Shown here one piece after another: positions 40,408 to 47,070 of a stretch of DNA of 48,259 nucleotides; the first letter of the stretch is position 1, and every line of letters begins with the position of its first letter. Below the pieces are notes generated by a model. The model worked only from the letters and a program-made list of their open reading frames with translations. It was not told the origin of the DNA and made no database searches. The stretch is taken from positions 1 through 48,259 of the forward strand of contig JAUYKQ010000002.1 of assembly GCA_030699905.1 (NCBI GenBank). Reading direction: 5' to 3'. The position numbers were made by a program, and so were the translations under genes. Origin of the DNA: a bacterium. Its GTDB lineage: Bacteria > Patescibacteriota > Minisyncoccia > Phycocordibacterales > GCA-002787175.

Positions 40408-40902
40408 CTACTTGCGACGCAGGAAAACCCAGCTCGGATTATCACGCCGCATTAGGTCAAGACGGGCACTGTAGCCGTCGAGAATCCGCTCGCCGTCATT
40501 GAGTCGCCCAACGTTGAAGACGCGGCTACCGTTGAATGAGTCGGTAATAGGTTCCATCGCAACGAGGAGCCATTCACCTTTCGGCTGGTCCTTATACTGC
40601 AAGCGTAGTTGCGGACCGACTTCGTTCGGGCAGAGCTCAAGTCCGAACTCCTTGGCGCGGGAGTAGGTCTCTTTGACAGTCGCACCGTTCTCGAAACCGA
40701 GTTCAGCATTAGAGACAATGACCAGATCCACTTCCGTTTTCTTATCAGCCACCTTAAAGGTAGGCTTACCGAGAATGTCGTAACCCCAGACGTTGATGTT
40801 GCATTTGAGGTTACAATCGGCTTTCATCAGGGCTTCGCAGAAGTCATCGGCGGTCTTGAGACCTGTGCCAAGCATAATCGTCAACAATTTCTCATAATTC
40901 AT
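40408..40902 (-). CDS. Cassette gene 1: Patescibacteria-type hypothetical protein
   Basis: The function is not recognised. ATG 40902 (MNYEKLLT...) follows a Shine-Dalgarno-like AGAGGAAA, giving 164 aa; a longer frame adds ten unlikely residues. LCPNEVGPQLRLQYKDQPKGEWLLVAMEPITDS is followed by repeating W/F-G-R/D-rich strands and ends WVFLRRK. From memory, this pattern (VGPQLRLQYxDQPxGEWLxIAMxPI...FVFxRRK) is shared by a large set of hypothetical proteins in Patescibacteria genomes; I could not check this. GC content is higher than the surrounding chromosome. It is the last of three same-strand genes, each with the same 3' element. Confidence 0.8.
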   Translation of the reverse strand: MNYEKLLTIMLGTGLKTADDFCEALMKADCNLKCNINVWGYDILGKPTFKVADKKTEVDLVIVSNAELGFENGATVKETYSRAKEFGLELCPNEVGPQLRLQYKDQPKGEWLLVAMEPITDSFNGSRVFNVGRLNDGERILDGYSARLDLMRRDNPSWVFLRRK

Positions 40903-41054
40903 AGCTTTTCCTCTTCTGGTGTTCGACGGCACATTTACCCGTTAACTTGCTCTTCCAAGAGCTAGTGATTTCGGGCCTACTTGAAGCCGTTTGGTTGTGA
41001 AAGAACTACTAACTCTATGGATTCACCAGCCCAAGCTGACGAATCCAATGAAGT

Positions 41055-41142
41055 GGGGAATATTCCGCTGAAATATTCCCCGAGTTTCGCGTAGAGGTAG
41101 CGGCGCGAGATTGGGTTTTGACGGTTGACCCGGAACCGAGTG
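41055..41142 (-). repeat. Cassette 3' element, copy 2
   Basis: Hairpin GGGGAATATT-CCGCTGA-AATATTCCCC (41055-41081) plus the conserved core (41088-41142), directly 3' of the gene 41152-41478. The loop is the same as in copies 1 and 3, but the stem sequence differs with full compensation. Confidence 0.85.
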
Positions 41143-41151
41143 GAGGGACCA

Positions 41152-41478
41152 CTAATCGTGTGACACGAATACTGCCACCTTGAGTTTGGCGTTTTTATGA
41201 CAAACCCCTTCAACCCATCCCGGATTAGATGCGGCGTGATGTGAACGCACCCCGAAAAATTCGAGGGAATCATCGCCAGGATCACATCCATTCGGAACCC
41301 AGTAGTCGCCGACGGGCAGCATACCTTCGGCGATAAGATTCTTAAGCTCTCTCCCGTCACCCCGATGCCAAACCAACATGTCAGAATGAAAGTTCCTATT
41401 CCTCAGTAATTCCAAAGCCTCGTAGTAGCTATGCTCACCGGGAAAAATATAGACTTCCGTTCGCTCGTTAGCATTCAT
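41152..41478 (-). CDS. Cassette gene 2: hypothetical protein
   Basis: The function is not recognised. ATG 41478 begins MNANERTEVYIFPGEHSYYE and gives 108 aa; a GAGG is 8 nt upstream. The sequence is rich in aromatic residues, glycine and histidine (WHRGDGRELKNLIAEGMLPVGDYWVPNGCDPG; FFGVRSHHAASNPGW), without a known motif. The start MNAN is shared with cassette gene 3, as is the whole 118-bp leader, so the leader plus first codons behave as one unit. GC-rich relative to the chromosome. It could be an enzyme or an antitoxin-like small protein; nothing in the sequence decides. Confidence 0.65.
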   Translation of the reverse strand: MNANERTEVYIFPGEHSYYEALELLRNRNFHSDMLVWHRGDGRELKNLIAEGMLPVGDYWVPNGCDPGDDSLEFFGVRSHHAASNPGWVEGVCHKNAKLKVAVFVSHD

Positions 41479-41501
41479 GTAATTATCCTCACGAAGGCGT
41501 T

Positions 41502-41619
41502 CTGTGTACCCCAAAACGGGACCTTATCAGCGCGCGTTCGTTGCGGGAATCGGGGAAGTGAATGAGGGCGACCGCCCCGGTTCCCGCAACGATTTTGCTA
41601 CCTGAATTTCAAAGAACTT
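41502..41619 (-). repeat. Cassette 5' leader repeat, copy 1 (118 bp)
   Basis: Identical over 118 bp to 42236-42353. On the minus strand it contains a 17-bp near-perfect stem, CGTTGCGGGAACCGGGG with CCCCGATTCCCGCAACG (one mismatch), around a 19-nt loop, and ends shortly before the Shine-Dalgarno of cassette gene 2. Confidence 0.9.
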
Positions 41620-41671
41620 TTCTGTTTCGCTCTTTTGAGCTCATCAGCTCCGACACACATCGGAGGACAGT

Positions 41672-41760
41672 GGGCAATGTTCCGCTGAAACATTGCCCGG
41701 ATATCGCGTTCAGGTAGCGGCGCGAGATTGGGTTTTGACGGTTGACCCGGAACCGAGGGG
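41672..41760 (-). repeat. Cassette 3' element, copy 3
   Basis: Hairpin GGGCAATGTT-CCGCTGA-AACATTGCCC (41672-41698) plus the conserved core (41705-41760), directly 3' of the gene 41769-42212. A separate CTCCGA/TCGGAG hairpin lies at about 41649-41666. Confidence 0.85.
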
Positions 41761-41768
41761 AGGGACCA

Positions 41769-42212
41769 CTACGTACCAATTACACTTGGAAGACCTCTCA
41801 ACTCCTCTTCCAGTGACGCCCGTTGTGCCTCAAGCTGACGAATACTTGAGTGAATCTCACAGCGCCTTTTCTCGTCACGCGCGGACTGCCGTGCATCTTT
41901 CGCAGCCCTCATCACCTCCTGTGGCACATCCTGATCCTGCGTTAAGACAAACTCCTTCCGTTTCACCGGAAAATATTTGTCTATATCGCACTCGTCAAGA
42001 TGGTTATGCCCGCCGGTTACCCAATGAATGGGCCGGCTCACCTCATTTGCCGCGGTTGCCAACGCAGGATACATTTCTTCCGAAATGCACGACCCGCACG
42101 GACATGCCGCACCACCGCGCGCCATGATGTAACCCTTACCTTCTGAGGTAGTCACCATAAAGATTCCATGGCCTTCACCGAGACAAATCACTTTGCAATT
42201 GTTCGCGTTCAT
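41769..42212 (-). CDS. Cassette gene 3: hypothetical protein with Cys cluster and C-terminal coiled coil
   Basis: The function is not recognised. ATG 42212 (MNANNCKVICLGEGHGIFMV) follows a strong GGAGGG Shine-Dalgarno, giving 147 aa. The motif CPCGSC near residue 40, plus HWVTGGHNHLDECD near 70, could bind a metal. The C-terminal 50 residues (SARDEKRRCEIHSSIRQLEA) predict a short coiled coil. It is preceded by the 118-bp leader repeat and followed by the 3' structured element. GC-rich. The opposite-strand frame at 41693-42127 is a shadow: it lacks a leader and crosses the repeats. Confidence 0.65.
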   Translation of the reverse strand: MNANNCKVICLGEGHGIFMVTTSEGKGYIMARGGAACPCGSCISEEMYPALATAANEVSRPIHWVTGGHNHLDECDIDKYFPVKRKEFVLTQDQDVPQEVMRAAKDARQSARDEKRRCEIHSSIRQLEAQRASLEEELRGLPSVIGT

Positions 42213-42235
42213 AGTAATTCCCTCCCGTTCGCTTG

Positions 42236-42353
42236 CTGTGTACCCCAAAACGGGACCTTATCAGCGCGCGTTCGTTGCGGGAATCGGGGAAGTGAATGAG
42301 GGCGACCGCCCCGGTTCCCGCAACGATTTTGCTACCTGAATTTCAAAGAACTT
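42236..42353 (-). repeat. Cassette 5' leader repeat, copy 2 (118 bp)
   Basis: Identical to 41502-41619; lies 5' of cassette gene 3. 100% identity over 118 bp between copies in non-coding DNA implies recent duplication or gene conversion. Confidence 0.9.
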
Positions 42354-42464
42354 ATCTTCTGGCATAATTATATCAAGCAACATTTGCGTAGTCATGTAAA
42401 GCGATTTAATGTCACGAAAATTGCCGATTTGTCGCTTAATAAAGCCACCGTACGCAATTCATAT

Positions 42465-42493
42465 TTGACTAATTTTTAGTCATTTGATAAGAT
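42465..42493 (+). promoter_or_regulatory. Leaderless promoter with operator palindrome
   Basis: TTGACT (42465-42470), a 17-bp spacer and TAAGAT (42488-42493) end 6 nt before ATG 42500. The perfect palindrome TGACTAATTTTTAGTCA (42466-42482) overlaps the -35 and spacer, a likely autoregulatory operator of the encoded HTH protein. Confidence 0.75.
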
Positions 42494-42499
42494 TTGCGT

Positions 42500-43357
42500 A
42501 TGAAATGGGACGATGAATCACTCGCCGTCTTCGGTTTGAACAAGACGGAAACGAAGATACTGGGGGTGTTGAAAACGGCCAAAAGCATCCAAGAAGTCGC
42601 CAAAGAGGCCCGTATATCAAGAACGGGCGTTGCGTATAGCCTTTCTCTCCTCACAGAGCGGGGTCTTGTGGAGCGCCATAAGCGGGGAAAGCGTCACGTG
42701 TATGTGGGTATAGGGATGTCGGGTCTGGCTCGCAAGCTTGAGCGGGTAAGCCAAGGGGTGCACATTGCGGAGGGAGGTGTGCGGGGAGCTCGTATCAGAA
42801 CGTCCAAGAAAAACGAATTCATTATTCATGTCGGCGCCAAAGAAATCATACCGGCGTATTCGCGTATCGCTTCCGTCAATAAGAATGAACGGGTGCGCGG
42901 GCTCCAACATCACCGCTCGTATAAAGAGATTGTAGAGAAGGCATCGTCAAAACTCTTGGCGGAGTTCAACGGGGCGATTATCAAGAACGACATCATTTTG
43001 GACGGTATTCTGAACGAAAGCGCCTACAAGGCCTATGCGGAGGAATTGAAAGCCGACCCGAAAAAATTCAAGAGCGCTGTGGAAAGTTTGGAAGGTAGAA
43101 TGGCCGATTACACTGTGTTCCCGGACAATTTTTTTGATTATGATGCCGAGATTTGGATATTCAAAACAACGACGCTCATCATCAACTGGCAAGAAGAGGT
43201 GGCGATTGAGATAACAAACACCAATATGACGGGCTTTCTGAAAGACATGTTTGAGTTCGTGAAGATGGGCGGGAGGAAGATTGACCACAATCAAATGATG
43301 CGCGAGGTACTTGCGGAAGTAGAGAAGGGCACTACGAGTGGTACAGATGGTGAATAG
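42500..43357 (+). CDS. Winged-helix transcriptional regulator, TrmB/ArsR-like
   Basis: Residues 8-75 form a winged helix (LNKTETKILGVLKTAKSIQEVAKEARISRTGVAYSLSLLTERGLVERHKRGKRHVY). The rest (residues 100-270) resembles the effector domain seen in TrmB-like regulators (EIIPAYSRI..., YTVFPDNFFDYDAEIWIFKTTTLIINWQEEVAIEITN). 285 aa. ATG 42500 is preferred over TTG 42494 because it follows the -10 by 6 nt. No sugar-transport gene is adjacent, so the effector is unknown. Its own palindromic operator suggests autoregulation. It ends just before an AbiEii toxin pseudogene in the same frame. Confidence 0.75.
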   Translation: MKWDDESLAVFGLNKTETKILGVLKTAKSIQEVAKEARISRTGVAYSLSLLTERGLVERHKRGKRHVYVGIGMSGLARKLERVSQGVHIAEGGVRGARIRTSKKNEFIIHVGAKEIIPAYSRIASVNKNERVRGLQHHRSYKEIVEKASSKLLAEFNGAIIKNDIILDGILNESAYKAYAEELKADPKKFKSAVESLEGRMADYTVFPDNFFDYDAEIWIFKTTTLIINWQEEVAIEITNTNMTGFLKDMFEFVKMGGRKIDHNQMMREVLAEVEKGTTSGTDGE

Positions 43358-43719
43358 GAAAGGAACATCCCGATATTTAACCTGTCTCAAAGCAAAGAGA
43401 CAATGTTCGCTCACAAACTATCTGCGTTGACCGACCGCTTCAAAAAACAGGGAAGATCGCAGGGCGCGATGTTTATGATATCCATCACTTTTTTATGAGC
43501 GGTTTTGAATATGACAAGGCGATTGTGGAAGAGCGCGCAGGAGTTCCTGTAAAGCAGTATCTTTTTGATACGGCTGATTTCATTGAAAAAAATGTTACGG
43601 AAAAAATCATAGACGAGGACTTAAACGCTCTTTTGTCGCCAGATAAATTTCAGCGATTGCGTAAAGTATTGAAAAGGGAGACGATTACTCTCTTAAATGA
43701 TGAAGCGGCGAGGAAATAG
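43358..43719 (+). pseudogene. AbiEii/AbiGii-type nucleotidyltransferase toxin, C-terminal remnant with frameshift
   Basis: The frame after the regulator stop continues as NIPIFNLSQSKETMFAHKLSALTDRFKKQG. It then shifts by one base near 43455 to IAGRDVYDIHHFFMSGFEYDKAIVEERAGVP, ending at EAARK. Together these match the C-terminal half of AbiEii toxins, which nucleotidylate tRNA in type IV toxin-antitoxin systems. The N-terminal nucleotidyltransferase motifs (GG...DLDF) are absent. It is therefore a decayed fragment without predicted activity. The antitoxin gene is also absent. Confidence 0.8.
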
Positions 43720-43855
43720 GACTTTGCCATATTCCAAGCAGATGCTATATTAAGAATAACAGATTATGCGACAGGCAATGAACATGACCAAAAAGACCAT
43801 TAAACAGCGCTCGCGTTGAGGGTTTCTTTTTGGCATTTTAACGAAGATATTAAAG

Positions 43856-43881
43856 AAAAGCCCTCAATGACGAGGGCTTTT
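43856..43881 (+). terminator. Intrinsic terminator
   Basis: AAAAGCCCTC pairs with GAGGGCTTTT around a 6-nt loop. Confidence 0.75.
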
Positions 43882-43936
43882 CGTTTGGCATAGCGCCGGA
43901 CAATGAAATAGATCTTTGCAAAACCATCTCCTAACC

Positions 43937-44182
43937 ATGACAACCCGCCTAATCGTTTTCCGCAGTCCCGGGTCCGACAAACTTTTCGCTCATATTACGA
44001 GAGGTGAGACCCCGGATATGAGTACGGCTCCGGTATGCGACGCGGTCGTTGTCTACGTGGCATTTGTTCCGACAGATGCGAGCGACGAAACTTCCGTCCG
44101 CCGTCTGGCCGAATCCGACCTCAAACGTCCCCATACTACAAGGATTGAGTGGTTTGAAAGCGGTGTGATTTGGAAGTTTTAA
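43937..44182 (+). CDS. Hypothetical protein, 81 aa
   Basis: The function is not recognised. ATG 43937 (MTTRLIVFRSPGSDKLFAHI) is preferred over the in-frame start at 43916. It reads as a small alpha-beta protein (VVVYVAFVP; RRLAESDLKRP; RIEWFESGVIWKF). It is isolated between two terminators (43856-43881 and 44212-44242), which supports it being a real independent gene. GC-rich relative to the chromosome. Confidence 0.5.
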   Translation: MTTRLIVFRSPGSDKLFAHITRGETPDMSTAPVCDAVVVYVAFVPTDASDETSVRRLAESDLKRPHTTRIEWFESGVIWKF

Positions 44183-44211
44183 AATTTCAGAAACTTGGTT
44201 TATGTAAATTA

Positions 44212-44242
44212 AAAACCGCCGAGATGTTTATCCGGCGGTTTT
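44212..44242 (+). terminator. Intrinsic terminator after the 81-aa gene
   Basis: AAAACCGCCG pairs with CGGCGGTTTT around an 11-nt loop. Confidence 0.8.
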
Positions 44243-44303
44243 ATGAATATTCGTAAATACCCAACCATAAACTCAAATTTAGCGGGAACACAGGGCTTCT
44301 TCA

Positions 44304-44358
44304 TTGACTTTTTAGGTGGTTTGTATATGATAATATAATATTAGAATATCATACAAAC
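44304..44358 (+). promoter_or_regulatory. Promoter/operator of the parD-relE-type pair
   Basis: TTGACT (44304-44309), a 16-bp spacer and TATGAT (44326-44331). An imperfect inverted repeat, TTGTATATGATA against TATCATACAA (about 44321-44358), covers the -10 and start site and is a likely antitoxin-binding operator. Confidence 0.65.
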
Positions 44359-44361
44359 ATT

Positions 44362-44571
44362 ATGACAACTTTATCTACTCCGGTTCCTTCCCATATGGAG
44401 GAATTTATAAAAAAGCAGATCAAGGAAGGGAAAGCGGCAAACAAGGCCGATGTTGTTAGGCGCGCTCTGAAAATGCTTGAGGAAGAGGAAGCGGTGCAAG
44501 CTATATTAAAAGCCCATAGAGAACCAACTCTTAGGGGCGATTTGCGTGATCTCTCCAAAAAAATAAAATGA
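44362..44571 (+). CDS. ParD-like antitoxin
   Basis: The 69-aa protein resembles ParD/CC2985 antitoxins: STPVPSHMEEFIKKQIKEGKAANKADVVRRALKMLEEEEA (RHH and dimerisation helices). A C-terminal tail (RGDLRDLSKKIK) would bind the toxin. The stop overlaps the toxin start by 4 bp (ATGA), giving translational coupling. It should repress its own promoter. Confidence 0.82.
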   Translation: MTTLSTPVPSHMEEFIKKQIKEGKAANKADVVRRALKMLEEEEAVQAILKAHREPTLRGDLRDLSKKIK

Positions 44572-44828
44572 TAAAAATCGGCTACAAACCGTCTTTTGTA
44601 AGACAGTTCAAACGGCTTGAATCAGACCTGCAGGAGGAGATTATAACAAAAATTGAATTGTTCAAAGATCGCGCCAACCATAAAATACTGAAGGTCCACA
44701 AATTAAAGGGCGCGCTCAAGGATTTCCACAGCTTTTCAGTAAACTATAAATTCAGAATCGTTTTTGAATTTGAAACAAAAAACGAGGCGGTTTTACTTTC
44801 TGTAGGGGATCACGATATTTACAAGTAG
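44568..44828 (+). CDS. RelE/ParE-superfamily toxin (YafQ-like)
   Basis: The 86-aa protein has the RelE fold order: YKPSFVRQFKRLESDLQEEIITKIELF, LKVHKLKGALKDFHSFSVNYKFRIVFEF and VLLSVGDHDIYK. The final GDHDIYK matches YafQ/RelE-type mRNA interferases, where a C-terminal H and Y are catalytic. It is cotranscribed with the ParD-like antitoxin; 16 bp after its stop lies a solo end of element D. Confidence 0.85.
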   Translation: MIKIGYKPSFVRQFKRLESDLQEEIITKIELFKDRANHKILKVHKLKGALKDFHSFSVNYKFRIVFEFETKNEAVLLSVGDHDIYK

Positions 44829-44843
44829 ATGAAAACAGGGTTT

Positions 44844-44862
44844 TAACCTATCTCCAATCTCA
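44844..44862. repeat. Solo terminus of element family D
   Basis: AACCTATCTCCAATCTCA matches the terminal repeat of the copies at 13663-13854 and 45755-45940; the remainder of the element is absent. Confidence 0.65.
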
Positions 44863-44894
44863 CTTCAGGCGGTTTTACCACTATACGCTTAACG

Positions 44895-45692
44895 CTACAC
44901 GCTAACCACTAACTCAACCGGACAATGGTCGGAGCCAAAAACTTCGGGAAGTATCTCGGCTTTTTTTACTTTAGATTTGAGAGTGGGGGAGATGAGAATG
45001 TAATCTATACGCCAGCCGACGTTTCGGGCGCGGGCGTTGGCAAAATGCGACCACCATGAATAGTGACCGGAACCTTTGTGAAATATCCGGAAAGTATCAA
45101 TAAATCCGGCGTCTATAAAGGACTGAAACCCTTCACGCTCTTCTTTCGTAAATCCCTTAAGTCCCTCATTGGCCTTTGGGCGAGCCAAGTCATCGGGAGT
45201 GTGGGCAACATTTAAGTCCCCGCAAAAGATCACGGGCTTCATCTTTTCAAGCTCTTTGCAATGCGCTAAAAAAGCCGGATCCCATTGTTTATGGCGAAGG
45301 GGAATGCGGGAAAGGTCGTCTTTGGCGTTCGGCGTATAAACAGTAACTACAAAAAACTTTTCATACTCGGCAGATATAACACGGCCTTCAGAAAGGGGGT
45401 TGCCATATTTATCCGCGCAAAGTCCGTATTTCTTCACAATATTTTCCGGCAGGCCGTTTATTACCGCCAAAGGTTTTGTTTTTGTAAAAATAGCCGTCCC
45501 CGAGTAGCCCTTTTTATCGGCCGAATTCCAGTATTCTTCGTATTGAGGCAAGTCAATCACCACTTGACCCTTTTCGGCTTTTGTCTCCTGAAGACAAAGA
45601 ATATCTGGGTCGTGTTTTTCAATAAACGGTAAAAAAAGGCCTTTTTTCATAACGGCCCGAATGCCATTTACGTTCCAAGAAATTATTCTCAT
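44895..45692 (-). CDS. xth: Exodeoxyribonuclease III / AP endonuclease
   Basis: It incises abasic sites in base-excision repair. The EEP nuclease motifs are complete: SWNVNGIRAV near residue 4, LCLQETKAE near 33, VVTVYTPNA near 115, FCGDLNVAHTPDDLARP near 155, WRIDYILIS near 230 and GSDHCPVEL at the end. At 265 aa it has normal length. TGtTAATAT ends 6 nt before ATG 45692, so the mRNA should be leaderless. It is convergent with the parD-relE-type pair. Confidence 0.96.
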   Translation of the reverse strand: MRIISWNVNGIRAVMKKGLFLPFIEKHDPDILCLQETKAEKGQVVIDLPQYEEYWNSADKKGYSGTAIFTKTKPLAVINGLPENIVKKYGLCADKYGNPLSEGRVISAEYEKFFVVTVYTPNAKDDLSRIPLRHKQWDPAFLAHCKELEKMKPVIFCGDLNVAHTPDDLARPKANEGLKGFTKEEREGFQSFIDAGFIDTFRIFHKGSGHYSWWSHFANARARNVGWRIDYILISPTLKSKVKKAEILPEVFGSDHCPVELVVSV

Positions 45693-45698
45693 AGGTAC

Positions 45699-45707
45699 AT
45701 ATTAACA
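45699..45707 (-). promoter_or_regulatory. Extended -10 of xth, leaderless spacing
   Basis: TGtTAATAT is followed by six bases and ATG 45692. Confidence 0.75.
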
Positions 45708-45754
45708 CAATTCGCTTCCCCGCAATTGACGTGGCAATGGACAAATTATGCCTA

Positions 45755-45940
45755 AGAGCATATCTCCAATCTCAACGCTAAAATAAGGATCAGATTAAAG
45801 CTCATCCGCTAAAATGCCAAAATTTCCGCCAAAAGCCGTCGCTTCACCCGAGCCATATCTTGATATGGCTCGGGCTCCAGCTATGCTTTTGCCTGGAAAT
45901 TATGCCATTTTATTCGGATGTGAGATTGGAGATATGCTCT
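45755..45940. repeat. MITE-like palindromic element family D, copy 2 (186 bp, inverted)
   Basis: Perfect 20-bp terminal repeats (AGAGCATATCTCCAATCTCA and its complement). The interior is homologous in reverse complement to 13663-13854 and has its own central palindrome CCGAGCCATATC/GATATGGCTCGG. Confidence 0.87.
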
Positions 45941-45977
45941 AAAATAGGCCGTTTTTAGAGAAAATCGGCCTAAAACA

Positions 45978-46007
45978 TTGACAAGTGGCAGTTGTCTGTG
46001 TTATACT
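45978..46007 (+). promoter_or_regulatory. Promoter of the pilin-like gene
   Basis: TTGACA (45978-45983), an 18-bp spacer and TATACT (46002-46007). A palindrome ATACTT/AAGTAT overlaps the start. The leader to ATG 46093 is about 80 nt. Confidence 0.65.
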
Positions 46008-46092
46008 TAAAGTATAAAGTTCGTTTTAAATACGGACAATAAACACGACATTTTGACTATAAAACGTTCAAAGTGCCGGTTAAAGTAAAAAC

Positions 46093-46413
46093 ATGACAAC
46101 ACAACTTCTTCAACTTATAATTTCTTCAATTATTGGAACGACTTTCATAGTAAACGGCGTGGTTTTGAAAACTGACGATATTTTGGCTGCCGCTACCGAA
46201 TCGGTAAACGGAGCAAACATTCATCAAATAGCCACAGTGCTTGAAATGTACTACATGGATAATGGCGAGTATCCGGCCGTTTCCGGCGGGGAAGAGCTTA
46301 TAGACCTTTTTGAAAAGGAGAGCCGAATAAGAAACAGGCCTCTTGACCCGAACGTTTTCTCTTATCACATAACAGAGAACGGACAAGATTACAAACTGGA
46401 AATCACAAAATAG
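46093..46413 (+). CDS. Pilin-like protein without a canonical prepilin site
   Basis: The 106-aa protein has a hydrophobic N-terminal segment (LLQLIISSIIGTTFIVNGVVL) but no G/F-x-x-x-E cleavage motif. The globular part, ANIHQIATVLEMYYMDNGEYPAVSGGEELIDLF and RNRPLDPNVFSYHITENGQDYKLEITK, matches the GspG/type IVa pilin signature (alpha1-C then DNGxYP and a proline-rich end). It may be an unprocessed or degenerate pseudopilin, or a secretion-associated relative. It is about 33 kb away from the pilus operon. Confidence 0.6.
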   Translation: MTTQLLQLIISSIIGTTFIVNGVVLKTDDILAAATESVNGANIHQIATVLEMYYMDNGEYPAVSGGEELIDLFEKESRIRNRPLDPNVFSYHITENGQDYKLEITK

Positions 46414-46491
46414 CCCCTCGAAACAAGCCCTGTGGTAAAAGCAGTGCTGTCGTCTGATACTTATAACCGACTTTTTACTGAATTTCAGTCC

Positions 46492-46520
46492 TTGCTTTTT
46501 TCATTGTTTCGTGCTACTCT
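46492..46520 (+). promoter_or_regulatory. rpsO promoter, leaderless spacing
   Basis: TTGCTT (46492-46497), a 17-bp spacer ending in TGc, and TACTCT (46515-46520), 6 nt before ATG 46527. Confidence 0.7.
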
Positions 46521-46526
46521 ACAAAA

Positions 46527-46793
46527 ATGTTAACCAAAATTAGGAAACAGCGAGTCATGAAGGAGACAGCCGTTCACGATAAAGATACGGGTTCTGCTGA
46601 CGTTCAGGTGGCCATTTTAACTAAAAGAATCACTGAATTGTCCCGTCATTTGAAGAAAAACCCGAAAGACAAGCACTCCAGAAGGGGACTTCTCGGTATG
46701 GTGGCCGACAGACAAGCTCATTTAAGATACCTTCAAAAGAAAAATCCGCGCAGATACGGTACACTGATTAAAAAGTTGGAATTAAAAAAGTGA
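46527..46793 (+). CDS. rpsO: 30S ribosomal protein S15
   Basis: S15 binds the 16S rRNA central domain and starts assembly of the platform. The family pattern is complete in 88 aa: HDKDTGSADVQVAILTKRITELSRHLKKNPKDKHSRRGLLGMVADRQAHLRYLQKKN. The pnp gene usually downstream is absent. An extended -10 6 nt before the ATG predicts a leaderless transcript, so the S15-binding autoregulatory leader known in other bacteria is absent. Confidence 0.97.
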   Translation: MLTKIRKQRVMKETAVHDKDTGSADVQVAILTKRITELSRHLKKNPKDKHSRRGLLGMVADRQAHLRYLQKKNPRRYGTLIKKLELKK

Positions 46794-46836
46794 ACAAAAT
46801 CGGAATTTCTTCTTTTCACCCGCTCTGTGTCGCCAA

Positions 46837-46866
46837 CAAAACCTCGCGTGCGAGGTTTTGTTTTTT
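46837..46866 (+). terminator. rpsO terminator
   Basis: CAAAACCTCGC pairs perfectly with GCGAGGTTTTG around a 2-nt loop, followed by TTTTTT. Confidence 0.9.
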
Positions 46867-46890
46867 CTGATAAAATTTAGTTAGATTACC

Positions 46891-47028
46891 TTGAATTACG
46901 AAATGGTGTTGAGGCGAGGTTTGAGAGGCGCCTTCGGAGGCGCGGCCGGCGCCGGAGAGAGAAGATTTTTAGTAAAAAATCTTCGTGGCGCAAAAAGACC
47001 TCGCCGAAAAAGACATTTCGTAATTCAC
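46891..47028. repeat. Palindromic element family B, copy 2 (inverted)
   Basis: Near-exact reverse complement of 26031-26165, with termini GAATTACGAAATG and CATTTCGTAATTC. Confidence 0.85.
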
Positions 47029-47070
47029 AGTAGATTAGCATTTTAAAAAATTATTTTTAATAAGGAACGT

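Noticed and set aside
41693-42127. 144-codon plus-strand frame opposite cassette gene 3
   Set aside because: It crosses the conserved 3' element, has no leader, and gives proline-rich low-quality protein. The minus frame has a strong Shine-Dalgarno and mirrors cassette gene 2.
40317-42353. Typical integron with attC sites
   Set aside because: The 3' elements do not show the RYYYAAC/GTTRRRY core pairs and there is no integron integrase in the window; only the organisation is similar.
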